NCBI GenBank assembly: GCA_016710525.1 | Contig: JADJVQ010000042.1 | Location: 1-64,000 of the forward strand | From: Burkholderiaceae bacterium | GTDB lineage: Bacteria; Pseudomonadota; Gammaproteobacteria; Burkholderiales; Burkholderiaceae_E | DNA length: 64,000 bases | Reading direction: 5' to 3' | In this document: positions 25,161 to 33,449 of the stretch, piece after piece | Numbering within the stretch: the stretch's first letter is position 1 | Layout of the letters: every line of letters begins with the position of its first letter | Position numbers and translations under genes: made by a program | The notes under the pieces: model-generated | Database searches by the model: none | What the model was told of the DNA's origin: nothing | The model's input: the letters and a program-made list of their open reading frames with translations, nothing else

Positions 25161-25871
25161 TCAGGCCTGTGGCGGCCTGGGATGGTGTTCGGCGCCGACA
25201 CCGGCGGTCATGAAATCGATCAGGGCTTCGACTTCTCGGCGAAAGCGGACAGAATTCGACGGGCTGACGGGTCCGTTGAACCGGACCCAGCCGCTGAGGG
25301 CATAGGTGGTGTGATTGCGCAGCATGCGCAGGCGGCGCTGCAGCACCGACGGCGGCAAATCCGGAAGGCAGCGCTGCACCAGGGTTTCGACGCGAAGCAT
25401 GCTGCTCAGGTGACCGGTGTGCCACTGCACCTCGGGGCTGTCGGCGGGGCGCTGCGCGAGCTCGGAATAGATTTGCGCGTAGCGGGCACCCCAGTCGGTG
25501 GTGCGCACGCATTCGGCCAGCGGTTCGATCGCCGCCGCCATCACCTTTCGCAGATCGTGTGCCTGGCCGCAGGCCTCGAGTTCGTCGACGCGCTGATGCC
25601 GCATCGCATTGACGATGGCCTGGCGCCGTTCGACCACGGCCACGATCAGCGCCTCGCGGCTGCCGAAGTGGTAAAGGGCGGCCGAGGTGTTGTGCTGCTG
25701 GCTTGCGCGCACGATTTCGCGCATCGAGACCCAGTTCACGCCCCGTTCGGCAAACAGGCGTTCGGCGGCGTCGAGCAGCGCCTGCCGCGTCTGGCCGCTG
25801 CGCGCCACGCCGATGCCGCGGCGCGCGGTGGCGGATGCAGCAGGCAGCGGCGGCAGGGCGGTTTGCTGCAT
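25161..25871 (-). CDS. TetR-family transcriptional regulator of the dioxygenase/P450 operon
   Basis: A 236-residue regulator. After a short Ala/Pro-rich N-terminus the HTH reads TRQALLDAAERLFAERGVNW, VSMREIVRASQQHNTSAALY and HFGSREALIVAVVERR, a TetR DNA-binding domain. The C-terminal ligand domain is longer than usual and resembles the TetR_C group seen with fatty-acid or terpenoid oxidation genes. It is the first gene of the TetR-TauD-TauD-P450 transcript and has a perfect inverted repeat 24 bases upstream of its ATG, so autoregulation with control of the oxygenases is likely. Confidence 0.88.
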   Translation of the reverse strand: MQQTALPPLPAASATARRGIGVARSGQTRQALLDAAERLFAERGVNWVSMREIVRASQQHNTSAALYHFGSREALIVAVVERRQAIVNAMRHQRVDELEACGQAHDLRKVMAAAIEPLAECVRTTDWGARYAQIYSELAQRPADSPEVQWHTGHLSSMLRVETLVQRCLPDLPPSVLQRRLRMLRNHTTYALSGWVRFNGPVSPSNSVRFRREVEALIDFMTAGVGAEHHPRPPQA

Positions 25872-25895
25872 TGCGGAATATTTAAACCAGATGTA

Positions 25896-25915
25896 TTAAT
25901 GGCCAGCGGCATTAA
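25896..25915. promoter_or_regulatory. Inverted repeat, probable TetR operator
   Basis: TTAATG at 25896-25901 pairs perfectly with CATTAA at 25910-25915 across 8 bases (GCCAGCGG). The arms and spacer match the size of a single TetR dimer site. It lies 24 bases upstream of the TetR start codon, in an AT-rich patch containing TTTAAATATT on the transcribed strand. Confidence 0.5.
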
Positions 25916-25975
25916 GCGCGTCCGCGATGCCCGTGTCAATGCCCGATGTGATTTCTGGCGGGCCCCGCTCGGGGG

Positions 25976-26018
25976 CCGCCCGATTGGGGCTGCCCGATTG
26001 GGGGCGGCCCGATTGGGA
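25976..26018. repeat. Three short tandem repeats
   Basis: GCCCGATTGGG occurs three times at roughly 14-base spacing (starting near 25978, 25992 and 26006), with small differences in the flanks. The repeats sit just after the amidohydrolase stop codon, between it and the TetR promoter. They have no coding role and may be a slippage product. Confidence 0.6.
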
Positions 26019-26029
26019 TCAGTCGAAGA

Positions 26030-27748
26030 TCAGGGGGCCGCCTGGCCGCCGCGCACCAGCTTGCCGGGCATGGCGCCGGTGGCCTGGCCGTCGGCCATGA
26101 TTTCCTGGCCCGACACGAAGGTGTGCCGGTAGCCGTCGGCCCGCTGCAGCATGCGCCGCCCGCCGGCCGGCAGGTCGTACGCCATTTCGGGCGGATGCAG
26201 GCGCAGCGCCGCCATGTCGATCACATTGATGTCGGCCTTGTAGCCCGGGGCGATCAGGCCGCGGTCGGCCAGGCCCACGGCCAGGGCCGTGCCGCGGCTC
26301 TGGCGGGCGATCAGGAATTCGAGCGGGATGCGGTCGCGCGGCCGATCGCGCCCCCACCACTGCAGCAAGGTGGTCGGAAAGCTCACGTCGCAGATGGTGC
26401 CGACGTGTGCGCCGCCGTCGGACAGGCCGGGCACCGTGTGCGGATGGGTGAGCATGGTGCGCACCACGTCCAGGTTGCCGTCGGTGTAGTTCAGCGTGGG
26501 GGCGTAGAGCAGGGCGTGGCCGTCGTTCTCGAGCAGCCAGTCATAAGTGACCTGTGCCGGCGCCCGGCCCTCGCGTTCGGCGACCGCCAGCGCCGAGGTC
26601 GATGCGGCGGGTTCGTAGTCGGGCGGATTGCCGAGGCGGAAGATGGCCTGGTACTGGTCGAGCATGTTGCTGCCGAGCAGGCCCTTCGGATCGACGGTGG
26701 TCTGCTCGATGATCGCCCGGCGCACGGCCGGGTCGCGCATGCGCGCCACGCGCTCGGCCAGCGGCAGGTGCGCGATGGCCTGATAGGCGGGGCTGTACAT
26801 GAACGGATTCAGCGTGGCCTCCAGGCCCAGCATCAGGCCGATGGCGCGGGCCGCCACCTGGGCGCGCATGGCGATGCCGCGCGCGTTGGCCTCGCTGATC
26901 CGTTCCAGGAAGGGTTTCCAGAGGTCGGGCTTGCGATTGCTCTGCGCCAGCGAAATCGACATCGGCCGCCCGGATTCCTGCGCCATGCGCTCGAGCAGGT
27001 CCATCTCGTCGACGCGGTCGAGCCGGTCGCTGACGACCTGCATCACGCCGCGGCCGCTGCGGCCCATGGCGCGCGCGATGGCCATCAGTTCGTCGGCCTC
27101 GGCGCGCAGCGTGGGGATGTGTTCGCCCGAGATGCTGCGGTGATTGACCGTGCGCGAGGTGGAAAAGCCGAGCGCGCCGGCTTCGATGGCCTCGCGGGTG
27201 GCCTGCGCCATGCGCTCGATTTCGTCCGGGGTGGCGGCCTGGCGCGCGATGGCCCGTTCGCCCATCGCGTGCACGCGGATCGCCGCATGGGGCGCCTGCG
27301 CGCCCAGATCGATGTCGCGCGGCAGCGACTCGAGGAAGTCGAGGTACTGGGGGAAGGTTTCCCACTGCCAGGGAATGCCCTCGTGCAAGGCGGTGCCGGG
27401 GATGTCCTCGACGCCTTCCATCAGTTCGATCAGGCGGTCGCGGTTGCGGACGTACACCGGGGCGAAGCCGACGCCGCAATTGCCCATGACGGCGGTGGTC
27501 ACACCGTGCCAGCTGGACGGCGCAAGGTGCTTGTCCCAGGCGGCCTGGCCGTCGTAGTGGGTGTGGATATCGACGAAGCCGGGCGCAACGAGCAGGCCCT
27601 GGGCATCGATCTCGCGATGCCCGCGGCCGGACACCTTGCCGACCTCGGTGACCCGGCCGTTGTCGATGGCCACGTCGGCCTGGCGCGGCGCGCCGCCGCT
27701 GCCGTCGATGACCGTGCCGCCGCGAATGACGAGCGCATGCGAATTCAT
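26030..27748 (-). CDS. Amidohydrolase, N-acyl-D-amino-acid deacylase-like
   Basis: A 572-residue amidohydrolase from ATG 27748 (MNSHALVIRGGTVIDGSGGA). The metal site H-x-H is in LLVAPGFVDIHTHYDGQAAW near residue 60, followed by VMGNCGVGFAPVYVRNRDRL, a pattern typical of D-aminoacylases and their close relatives. Further family features are GALGFSTSRTVNHRSISGEH near residue 195, PGLSDGGAHVGTICDVSF near residue 455 with a catalytic Asp/His region, and a C-terminal VRGGQ tail. Such enzymes cleave N-acyl amino acids or carbamates. It is on the same strand as the TetR-TauD-P450 genes, 159 bases before the TetR start, and divergent from a sulfatase. Confidence 0.88.
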   Translation of the reverse strand: MNSHALVIRGGTVIDGSGGAPRQADVAIDNGRVTEVGKVSGRGHREIDAQGLLVAPGFVDIHTHYDGQAAWDKHLAPSSWHGVTTAVMGNCGVGFAPVYVRNRDRLIELMEGVEDIPGTALHEGIPWQWETFPQYLDFLESLPRDIDLGAQAPHAAIRVHAMGERAIARQAATPDEIERMAQATREAIEAGALGFSTSRTVNHRSISGEHIPTLRAEADELMAIARAMGRSGRGVMQVVSDRLDRVDEMDLLERMAQESGRPMSISLAQSNRKPDLWKPFLERISEANARGIAMRAQVAARAIGLMLGLEATLNPFMYSPAYQAIAHLPLAERVARMRDPAVRRAIIEQTTVDPKGLLGSNMLDQYQAIFRLGNPPDYEPAASTSALAVAEREGRAPAQVTYDWLLENDGHALLYAPTLNYTDGNLDVVRTMLTHPHTVPGLSDGGAHVGTICDVSFPTTLLQWWGRDRPRDRIPLEFLIARQSRGTALAVGLADRGLIAPGYKADINVIDMAALRLHPPEMAYDLPAGGRRMLQRADGYRHTFVSGQEIMADGQATGAMPGKLVRGGQAAP

Positions 27749-27966
27749 GGGAGTCCCTTGGCGTGAGCCGGGTGGATGCCGATCGAACGGAAGCCCCGGG
27801 CCTGGCCATCGGCTTGGGGCGTGCTGGTGTTCTTGAGTATATTCGGGCGGTGCGCAGGGCGTCGGGCGCGGTGGCCCGGACATGGAACGCGCGGGTCGAT
27901 GCGTGAAACGCGGACACCCGGAGACCCGAACGGGCTGCGCCCGCCGACCCTGATGCAGGAGTGCCC

Positions 27967-29460
27967 ATGACGATCGCAGCGCGCTGGATGGCGACACTGG
28001 GGATTCTGGCCATGGCCGTTTCGGGATGCCGCTCGCCGGACCCCGAAGCGGTCCGTCCGCCGGCCGCGGGCGAGGTGCGGCAGGCCGTGGCGAAGCCCAA
28101 CATCGTCGTGATCATTGCCGACGACCTCGGCTACGCCGATGTGTCGACCTACCACCAGGGGCGCATTCCCACGCCGAACATCGATCGCATCGGCCGCGAG
28201 GGCGTGGTGTTCACCCAGGGTTATGCCAGCGCGCCGATCTGTTCTCCCTCGCGCGCGGGCCTGATGACCGGACGCCATCAGCAGCGCTTCGGCTTCGAGT
28301 ACAACAACGGTCCGGCCATGCGCGACATCGGTCAGCGGCTGGGCATCGATCCGCGCGAGCTGACCCTGGCCGATGCCCTGCGCGTGGCCGGATACCGCAC
28401 CGGCGCGATCGGCAAGTGGCACCTGGGCTCGGCGCCAGAGTTCTATCCGCTGAACCGCGGCTTCGATGAGTTCTGGGGTTTCCTGACCGGCCAGACCAAT
28501 TTCATCCGCCCCGACGCGCCGGGCGCGGTGAACGCCCAGGCCCCCTCGCCGGTGATCCAGGCGGGCGAACTCGTCCGGCCTGCGATGCGGGTCAACCCGG
28601 CCAATGCGGTGATCACCGGGCCGGCGCGCGAGCGGGTCGAGCTGGGCGATGGATTCCTGACCGAGCAGATCACCGAGCAGGCCCTGGCCTTCATCGAACG
28701 GCATCGCGCCCGGCCGTTCTTCCTGTACGTGGCCCACCATGCGCCGCACACGCCGCTGCAGGTGACGCAGAAATACTTCGATCGGTTCGCGGCCATCAAG
28801 GACCGGACGCAGCGGGTGTACGCCGGCATGGTCAGCGCGCTGGACGATGGCGTGGGCGCCGTGCTCGATCGACTGGACTCGCTTGGCCTGTCGGAGAACA
28901 CGATCGTCGTCTTCCTGAGCGACAACGGGTGCGCGGCCTACATTCCGAACCTGTGCAGCGCGCAGCCGCTGTCCGGCGGCAAGCTGACCTACCTCGAGGG
29001 CGGGGTGCGCATTCCGTTCCTGGTGCGCTGGCCGGCCCGCCTGAAGCCCGGTGCCACCCACGCGGGCGTGGTGTCGACGCTGGACATCTATCCGACCCTG
29101 GTCGCGGCTGCGGGGGCGCGCCTGCCGGCCGACCGGGCCTACGATGGCCGCGATCTGATGGTCCGCCTGCAGGCGGGCGCAGAGCAGGGCCGCGGGCCTT
29201 TGTTCTGGCGAACCCGCCCGATCCAGGCGATGCGCGACGGCGACTGGAAGTACCTGAAGGATCTGGACGGCGCGGAGGCCTTGTATCGGCTCTCGGAGGA
29301 TCCCCGCGAGACCCGCAACCTGGCCACGGGCGAGCCGGCCCGGCTGGCCGAGATGCGCCAGCGCTACGGCGTCTGGGAGGCGGACAAGATCGCGCCGAAG
29401 TGGGGGGCCCGTTCAGCCACGTACGAATTCGACGGACGGACCTTCAAGTTCACGCCGTAG
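27967..29460 (+). CDS. Sulfatase, Cys-type, lipoprotein
   Basis: A 497-residue sulfatase beginning at ATG 27967 after a CAGGAG site. The N-terminus (MTIAARWMATLGILAMAVSG followed by C) is a lipoprotein signal peptide with the cysteine of the VSGC lipobox, so the enzyme is anchored in the periplasm. The sulfatase core starts at KPNIVVIIADDLGYADVSTY. The formylglycine signature is PICSPSRAGLMTGRH (C-x-P-x-R) near residue 97, followed by GKWHLG. Metal ligands recur in VFLSDNGCAAYIPNLC. Length and motif order are typical of arylsulfatase A-like enzymes. It differs from the sulfatase at 20132 in being exported. Confidence 0.9.
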   Translation: MTIAARWMATLGILAMAVSGCRSPDPEAVRPPAAGEVRQAVAKPNIVVIIADDLGYADVSTYHQGRIPTPNIDRIGREGVVFTQGYASAPICSPSRAGLMTGRHQQRFGFEYNNGPAMRDIGQRLGIDPRELTLADALRVAGYRTGAIGKWHLGSAPEFYPLNRGFDEFWGFLTGQTNFIRPDAPGAVNAQAPSPVIQAGELVRPAMRVNPANAVITGPARERVELGDGFLTEQITEQALAFIERHRARPFFLYVAHHAPHTPLQVTQKYFDRFAAIKDRTQRVYAGMVSALDDGVGAVLDRLDSLGLSENTIVVFLSDNGCAAYIPNLCSAQPLSGGKLTYLEGGVRIPFLVRWPARLKPGATHAGVVSTLDIYPTLVAAAGARLPADRAYDGRDLMVRLQAGAEQGRGPLFWRTRPIQAMRDGDWKYLKDLDGAEALYRLSEDPRETRNLATGEPARLAEMRQRYGVWEADKIAPKWGARSATYEFDGRTFKFTP

Positions 29461-29627
29461 AAGCACCGGTGCCGAGATGAGGACTGTGGCTGGCCGAGGC
29501 GATCATCGGGGCCAGCGCAAGCGGCGCGTCGAACGCCTGAGAGTCGGCCGCAAGGCCGGCCCCCTGACCCTCACCGGCGTGCGCCGGCATTTCGGAACGG
29601 CATCGGACTTGGGCTAAGATCGGTTCG

Positions 29628-30165
29628 ATGGCGAAAATCGAAAGCGTGCAAGCGTCGGACTATGTCGGGTTCTACCGAACCTACTGGAACTACACCAATG
29701 CGGACTCCAACGGAGCGCACACCAATTCCTGCTGCGGGCAGGCCGCGATCTATTCGGCCCTGAGAGCCGGCTTTTCGGTACGCAGCACTGGACTTCCGCC
29801 TTGGTCAGGAAGGATCCGCGAAAATCGTAAGCGGATCGTTCGGCACCAGCTGGCAGCGCATCAGGCAGACCGTCGTCGCCAGCGGCTGCAAGCTGGGCAT
29901 TCAGTATGGTGAGACCGCCCTTCACAATGCGCTGAATTCAGGCCCGGTCATCGTCTGTCTGGACGTGGGGGCGGCCGGATGGGGCAAGCCCGGCCTGCAC
30001 TGGGTCAGTGTTTTCGGGCGCACCAGCAAGCATTACTACCTGACGCAATGGCAGGGCGGGGGTGGCAACCGGGTTTCGCGAGAGCACTTCCTGGCCGGCT
30101 GGCAGACTTGGTTGACGACCGGCCTGTCGGCGACCAGCAGGGGCTGCTATATCCCGTACAAGTAG
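29628..30165 (+). pseudogene. Papain-like (C39-type) cysteine peptidase-like protein, frameshifted
   Basis: The ATG at 29628 opens MAKIESVQASDYVGFYRTYW and then NSCCGQAAIYSALRAGFS, where CCGQAA looks like the catalytic cysteine block of a papain-like fold. Near 29780 the frame breaks. The continuation in the next frame is AALDFRLGQEGSAKIVSGSF, then NALNSGPVIVCLDVG and GLHWVSVFGR with the expected catalytic histidine, ending at 30165. One base restores a single protein of about 179 residues. No signal peptide is seen. A TAAGAT box ends 7 bases before the ATG, so the mRNA may be leaderless. The partner or substrate is unknown. Confidence 0.55.
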
Positions 30166-30193
30166 CGCAGATCATGATGGAGGCGCACCTCCG

Positions 30194-30754
30194 ATGAAAA
30201 CACCCAAACCCCGCACTCCCGAAGAAGCCGCCGCGGTTCGCGCCGAGTGGCTGGCCCAGGCCCAGGCCATCACCGCGAAACTGGCGCCCGTCGGGCGCAT
30301 CAGCCTGCAGGAGATGGCGGGCTGCTCGGGGCTGGAGTTCCTGTCGCGCATCTTTCGTGGCGACCTGCCGGCCATCCCGATCGGCGAGACCATCGGCATG
30401 GTGCCGATCGTGGCCGAGCGGGGCCGCATCGTGTTCCAGGGCACGCCCGAGGGGCGCTTCTACAACCCAATCGGGTCGATCCATGGCGGGTTCCTGGCCA
30501 CGATGCTCGACTCGGCGGTGGGCTGCGCGGTGCACACCGTGCTCGAGCAGGGCATGGGCTACACCACGCTGGAACTGAAGGTGAACTACCTGCGCGCGCT
30601 GACCGAGGATGTGGGGCCGGTGCGCGCCGAGGGACGGGTCGTGCATACCTCGCGCCAGATCGGCCTGGCCGAGGGCAGTGTGGTCGACTCGGCGGGGCGC
30701 CTGTATGCGCACGCCACCACGACCTGCCTGATCTTTCCGCTGCCCGCGGGCTGA
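30194..30754 (+). CDS. PaaI-family hotdog thioesterase
   Basis: A 186-residue hotdog-fold protein. The long N-terminal part is followed by the PaaI-type signature NPIGSIHGGFLATMLDSAVG around residue 100, in which the H-G-G loop and following aspartate form the acyl-CoA binding site. VNYLRALTEDVGPVRAEGRV provides the second strand-helix unit. Such enzymes hydrolyse aryl- or acyl-CoA thioesters in the cytoplasm. It begins 28 bases after the frameshifted peptidase-like gene and has no obvious partner; the substrate is not known. Confidence 0.85.
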   Translation: MKTPKPRTPEEAAAVRAEWLAQAQAITAKLAPVGRISLQEMAGCSGLEFLSRIFRGDLPAIPIGETIGMVPIVAERGRIVFQGTPEGRFYNPIGSIHGGFLATMLDSAVGCAVHTVLEQGMGYTTLELKVNYLRALTEDVGPVRAEGRVVHTSRQIGLAEGSVVDSAGRLYAHATTTCLIFPLPAG

Positions 30755-30908
30755 TCCATCGGGTGCGCGATCGTGCCGGCCGGGCCCGTCCGGGCCGCTT
30801 GCCGTTCCGGGTCCAGGAGGGTCCCGGGCTTGGGCTAAGATGCCGTCTGCCCTCGCGCAGGCCAATTCCAGCCACGCGGCCGACGACTCTTTCCTTGCAG
30901 GCGCCCCC

Positions 30909-31292
30909 ATGAGCAGACACGTGATTTCGACCCCTGACGCGCCGGCGGCCATCGGCCCGTATTCGCAGGCCATTCGTGCCGGCAGCACCGTTTACCTGTC
31001 GGGCCAGATCGCGCTCGACCCGGCCAGCGGCCAGCTGGTGGAGGGGGCCTTCGAGGCCCAGGTGCATCGCGCTTTCCAGAACCTGGCGGCGGTGGCCAAG
31101 GCGGCGGGCGGCTCGCTGAACCAGTGCGTGAAGCTCACGCTGTTCCTGACCGACCTGGGCCAGTTCCCGGTCGTCAATCAGATCATGCCGCAGTACATCG
31201 CCACGCCGTATCCGGCGCGCTCCACGGTGGGGGTGGCCAGCCTGCCGCGTGGTGCTCAGTTCGAGGTCGAAGCGGTGATGGTGCTGGACTGA
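30909..31292 (+). CDS. ridA: RidA/YjgF-family imine/enamine deaminase
   Basis: A 127-residue RidA protein starting at ATG 30909 (MSRHVISTPDAPAAIGPYSQ). It shows GPYSQAIRAG at the N-terminus, VYLSGQIALDP, NLAAVAKAAGGSLNQCVKLT and YPARSTVGVASLPRGAQFEV, where the arginine of PARSTV binds the substrate carboxylate. RidA hydrolyses reactive 2-aminoacrylate and other imines made by PLP enzymes, protecting them from damage. The motif order and length match archetypal RidA. It is followed by recG after 20 bases, so the two may be cotranscribed. Confidence 0.93.
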   Translation: MSRHVISTPDAPAAIGPYSQAIRAGSTVYLSGQIALDPASGQLVEGAFEAQVHRAFQNLAAVAKAAGGSLNQCVKLTLFLTDLGQFPVVNQIMPQYIATPYPARSTVGVASLPRGAQFEVEAVMVLD

Positions 31293-31312
31293 GCCCCCCC
31301 GCGGGCCCCGGC

Positions 31313-33400
31313 ATGGCCAAGCCGAAAGCCAAGCCTGCCCGGGCCGGCGTGCCGGCGACGCAGGCGCAGCACATTGCGGCCTCGCGCGACCCGGTGGCCA
31401 CGCGCATGGCCAAGCTGGGCCTGCGCACCGACGACGACTATGCGCTGCATCTGCCGCTTCGCTATGTGGACCTGACGCAGGTGGTGCCGATCGCCTCGGC
31501 CCGCCACGGAGATGAAGTGCAGATCGAGGGCGTCGTGAAGCGCCAGGAGATCAGCGGTCGGGGCCGGCGCGTGCTGAGCGTCGAGCTGGAGGATGCCAGC
31601 GGCCGGCTGTCGCTGAGACTTTTTCATTTTTATCCCTCGCAGCTCAAGCAGCTGGAGGTCGGGCGCCGGGTGCGGGCGTACGGCGCCGTGAAGTCGGGTC
31701 TGTTCGGCATCGAGATGGTCCACCCCACGGTGAAGGCGGCCGGACCTGCGGTCGGCCTGCCGCAGCGGCTCACGCCGATCTACCCGAGCACCGCGGGCGT
31801 CAGCCAGACGGCACTGCGGGTTGCCGTCGGCGAAGCGCTCGAGCGGGTGCGCTGGCCCGACCCGCTGCCCGCCGACCAGCGCGAGGCGCTGGGCCTGATG
31901 CCGATGCGCGAGGCGGTCGAGCTGCTGCATGCGCCGCTGCCGCGCGAGCCGCGCGCCGCGCTAGAGGAGCGCACGCATCCGGCCTGGCGCACGGTGATCT
32001 TCGATGAATTGCTGGCGCAGCAGCTGTCGTTGCGCGAATCGCGCCTGCGACGAAGCGCACTGCGCGCCGACCCGCTGACGATCGGATCGCGGGCCGCGGC
32101 ACTGCTCGACAGGCTGCCGTTCAAGCTGACCGGCGCGCAGCAGCGGGTATGGCGCGAAATTGCCGCCGACCTGGGGCGCGCCGAACCGATGAACCGGCTG
32201 CTGCAAGGCGATGTGGGCAGCGGCAAGACCGTGATTGCGGCGCTTGCCGCGCTGCAGGCCGTGGGCAGCGGCTACCAGGTGGCGCTGATGGCGCCCACCG
32301 AGATCCTGGCCGAGCAGCACCACCGCAAGCTGATTCAATGGATCGATCCGTCGATGGCGCGGGTGGCGTGGCTGGCCGGCTCGATGAAGGAGCCGGACAA
32401 GCGGGCGGTGCGCCAGGCGGTGGCCGAGGGGCAGGTGGACCTGCTGATCGGCACGCACGCGCTGATCCAGGACAGTGTGGTGTTCCCGTCGCTGGGCCTG
32501 GCGATCGTCGACGAGCAGCATCGTTTTGGCGTCGCGCAACGGCTGGCGCTGCGCGGCGCGCTGCAGAACAGCGACCGTTCGGCCCATCAGCTGATGATGA
32601 GCGCCACGCCCATTCCGCGCACGCTGGCCATGAGCTATTACGCCGATCTGGACGTGTCGGTGATCGACGAGCTGCCGCCCGGGCGCAAGCCGGTGGTGAC
32701 CAAGCTGATCAATGCCAGCCGGCGCGACCAGGTGGTCGACGCCATTCGCGCGGCCCTGGCCGAAGGCCGGCAGATCTATTGGGTCTGCCCGCTGATCGAA
32801 GAGAGCGAAGCGCTGGACCTGCAGAACGCGATCGATGCGCATGCGCAGCTGGCCGCGGAGCTGCCCGACTGGCCGGTCGGCCTGGTGCACGGCCGGCTGG
32901 CGCCGGCTGAAAAGGCCGCGGTGATGTCCGCCTTCTCCGACGGGGAGCTGCGGGTGCTGGTCGCCACCACCGTCATCGAGGTGGGCGTGGACGTGCCCAA
33001 TGCCTCGCTGATGATCATCGAGCACGCCGAGCGATTCGGCCTGGCGCAGCTGCACCAGCTGCGCGGCCGAGTCGGCCGTGGAACCGCCGACAGCGTGTGC
33101 GTGCTGCTGTTCAAGCCGCCCTTGTCGGACACCGCACGCGAGCGCCTGCGCATCATCTTCGAGAGCGCCGACGGCTTCGAGATCGCAAGACGCGATCTGC
33201 TGCTGCGCGGACCGGGCGAGCTGCTGGGCGCGCGGCAATCGGGCCTGCCCCTGCTGCGGTATGCCGACCTCGAACGCGATGCCGAGCTGGTCGAAACGGC
33301 GCGCGGCTGGGCCGAGCGGATGCTGCGCGACGGATCGCCGCTGGCCCGCCCGGTGATCGACCGCTGGCTGGCTGGCCGCCAGGCCTTCGCCCAGGCATGA
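31313..33400 (+). CDS. recG: ATP-dependent DNA helicase RecG
   Basis: A 695-residue branched-DNA helicase that reverses stalled replication forks and processes recombination intermediates. It starts at ATG 31313. The wedge OB-fold is around residues 60-150 (EIQIEGVVKR-type segment). Helicase motifs are LLQGDVGSGKTVIAALAALQ (Walker A) near residue 300, VDEQHRFGVAQRLALRG (DEQH box), MMSATPIPRTLAMSYYADLD, and VIEVGVDVPNASLMIIEHAE with LHQLRGRVGRGTADSVCVLL near the C-terminus. All core motifs look intact. Its normal Burkholderiales neighbour oxyR is 2.9 kb downstream, separated by three genes on the other strand. Confidence 0.96.
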   Translation: MAKPKAKPARAGVPATQAQHIAASRDPVATRMAKLGLRTDDDYALHLPLRYVDLTQVVPIASARHGDEVQIEGVVKRQEISGRGRRVLSVELEDASGRLSLRLFHFYPSQLKQLEVGRRVRAYGAVKSGLFGIEMVHPTVKAAGPAVGLPQRLTPIYPSTAGVSQTALRVAVGEALERVRWPDPLPADQREALGLMPMREAVELLHAPLPREPRAALEERTHPAWRTVIFDELLAQQLSLRESRLRRSALRADPLTIGSRAAALLDRLPFKLTGAQQRVWREIAADLGRAEPMNRLLQGDVGSGKTVIAALAALQAVGSGYQVALMAPTEILAEQHHRKLIQWIDPSMARVAWLAGSMKEPDKRAVRQAVAEGQVDLLIGTHALIQDSVVFPSLGLAIVDEQHRFGVAQRLALRGALQNSDRSAHQLMMSATPIPRTLAMSYYADLDVSVIDELPPGRKPVVTKLINASRRDQVVDAIRAALAEGRQIYWVCPLIEESEALDLQNAIDAHAQLAAELPDWPVGLVHGRLAPAEKAAVMSAFSDGELRVLVATTVIEVGVDVPNASLMIIEHAERFGLAQLHQLRGRVGRGTADSVCVLLFKPPLSDTARERLRIIFESADGFEIARRDLLLRGPGELLGARQSGLPLLRYADLERDAELVETARGWAERMLRDGSPLARPVIDRWLAGRQAFAQA

Positions 33401-33449
33401 GACCGGTTGCGCCACGGTCGGGCGGTGGCCGCGAGGGCCTGCCGGCCGG

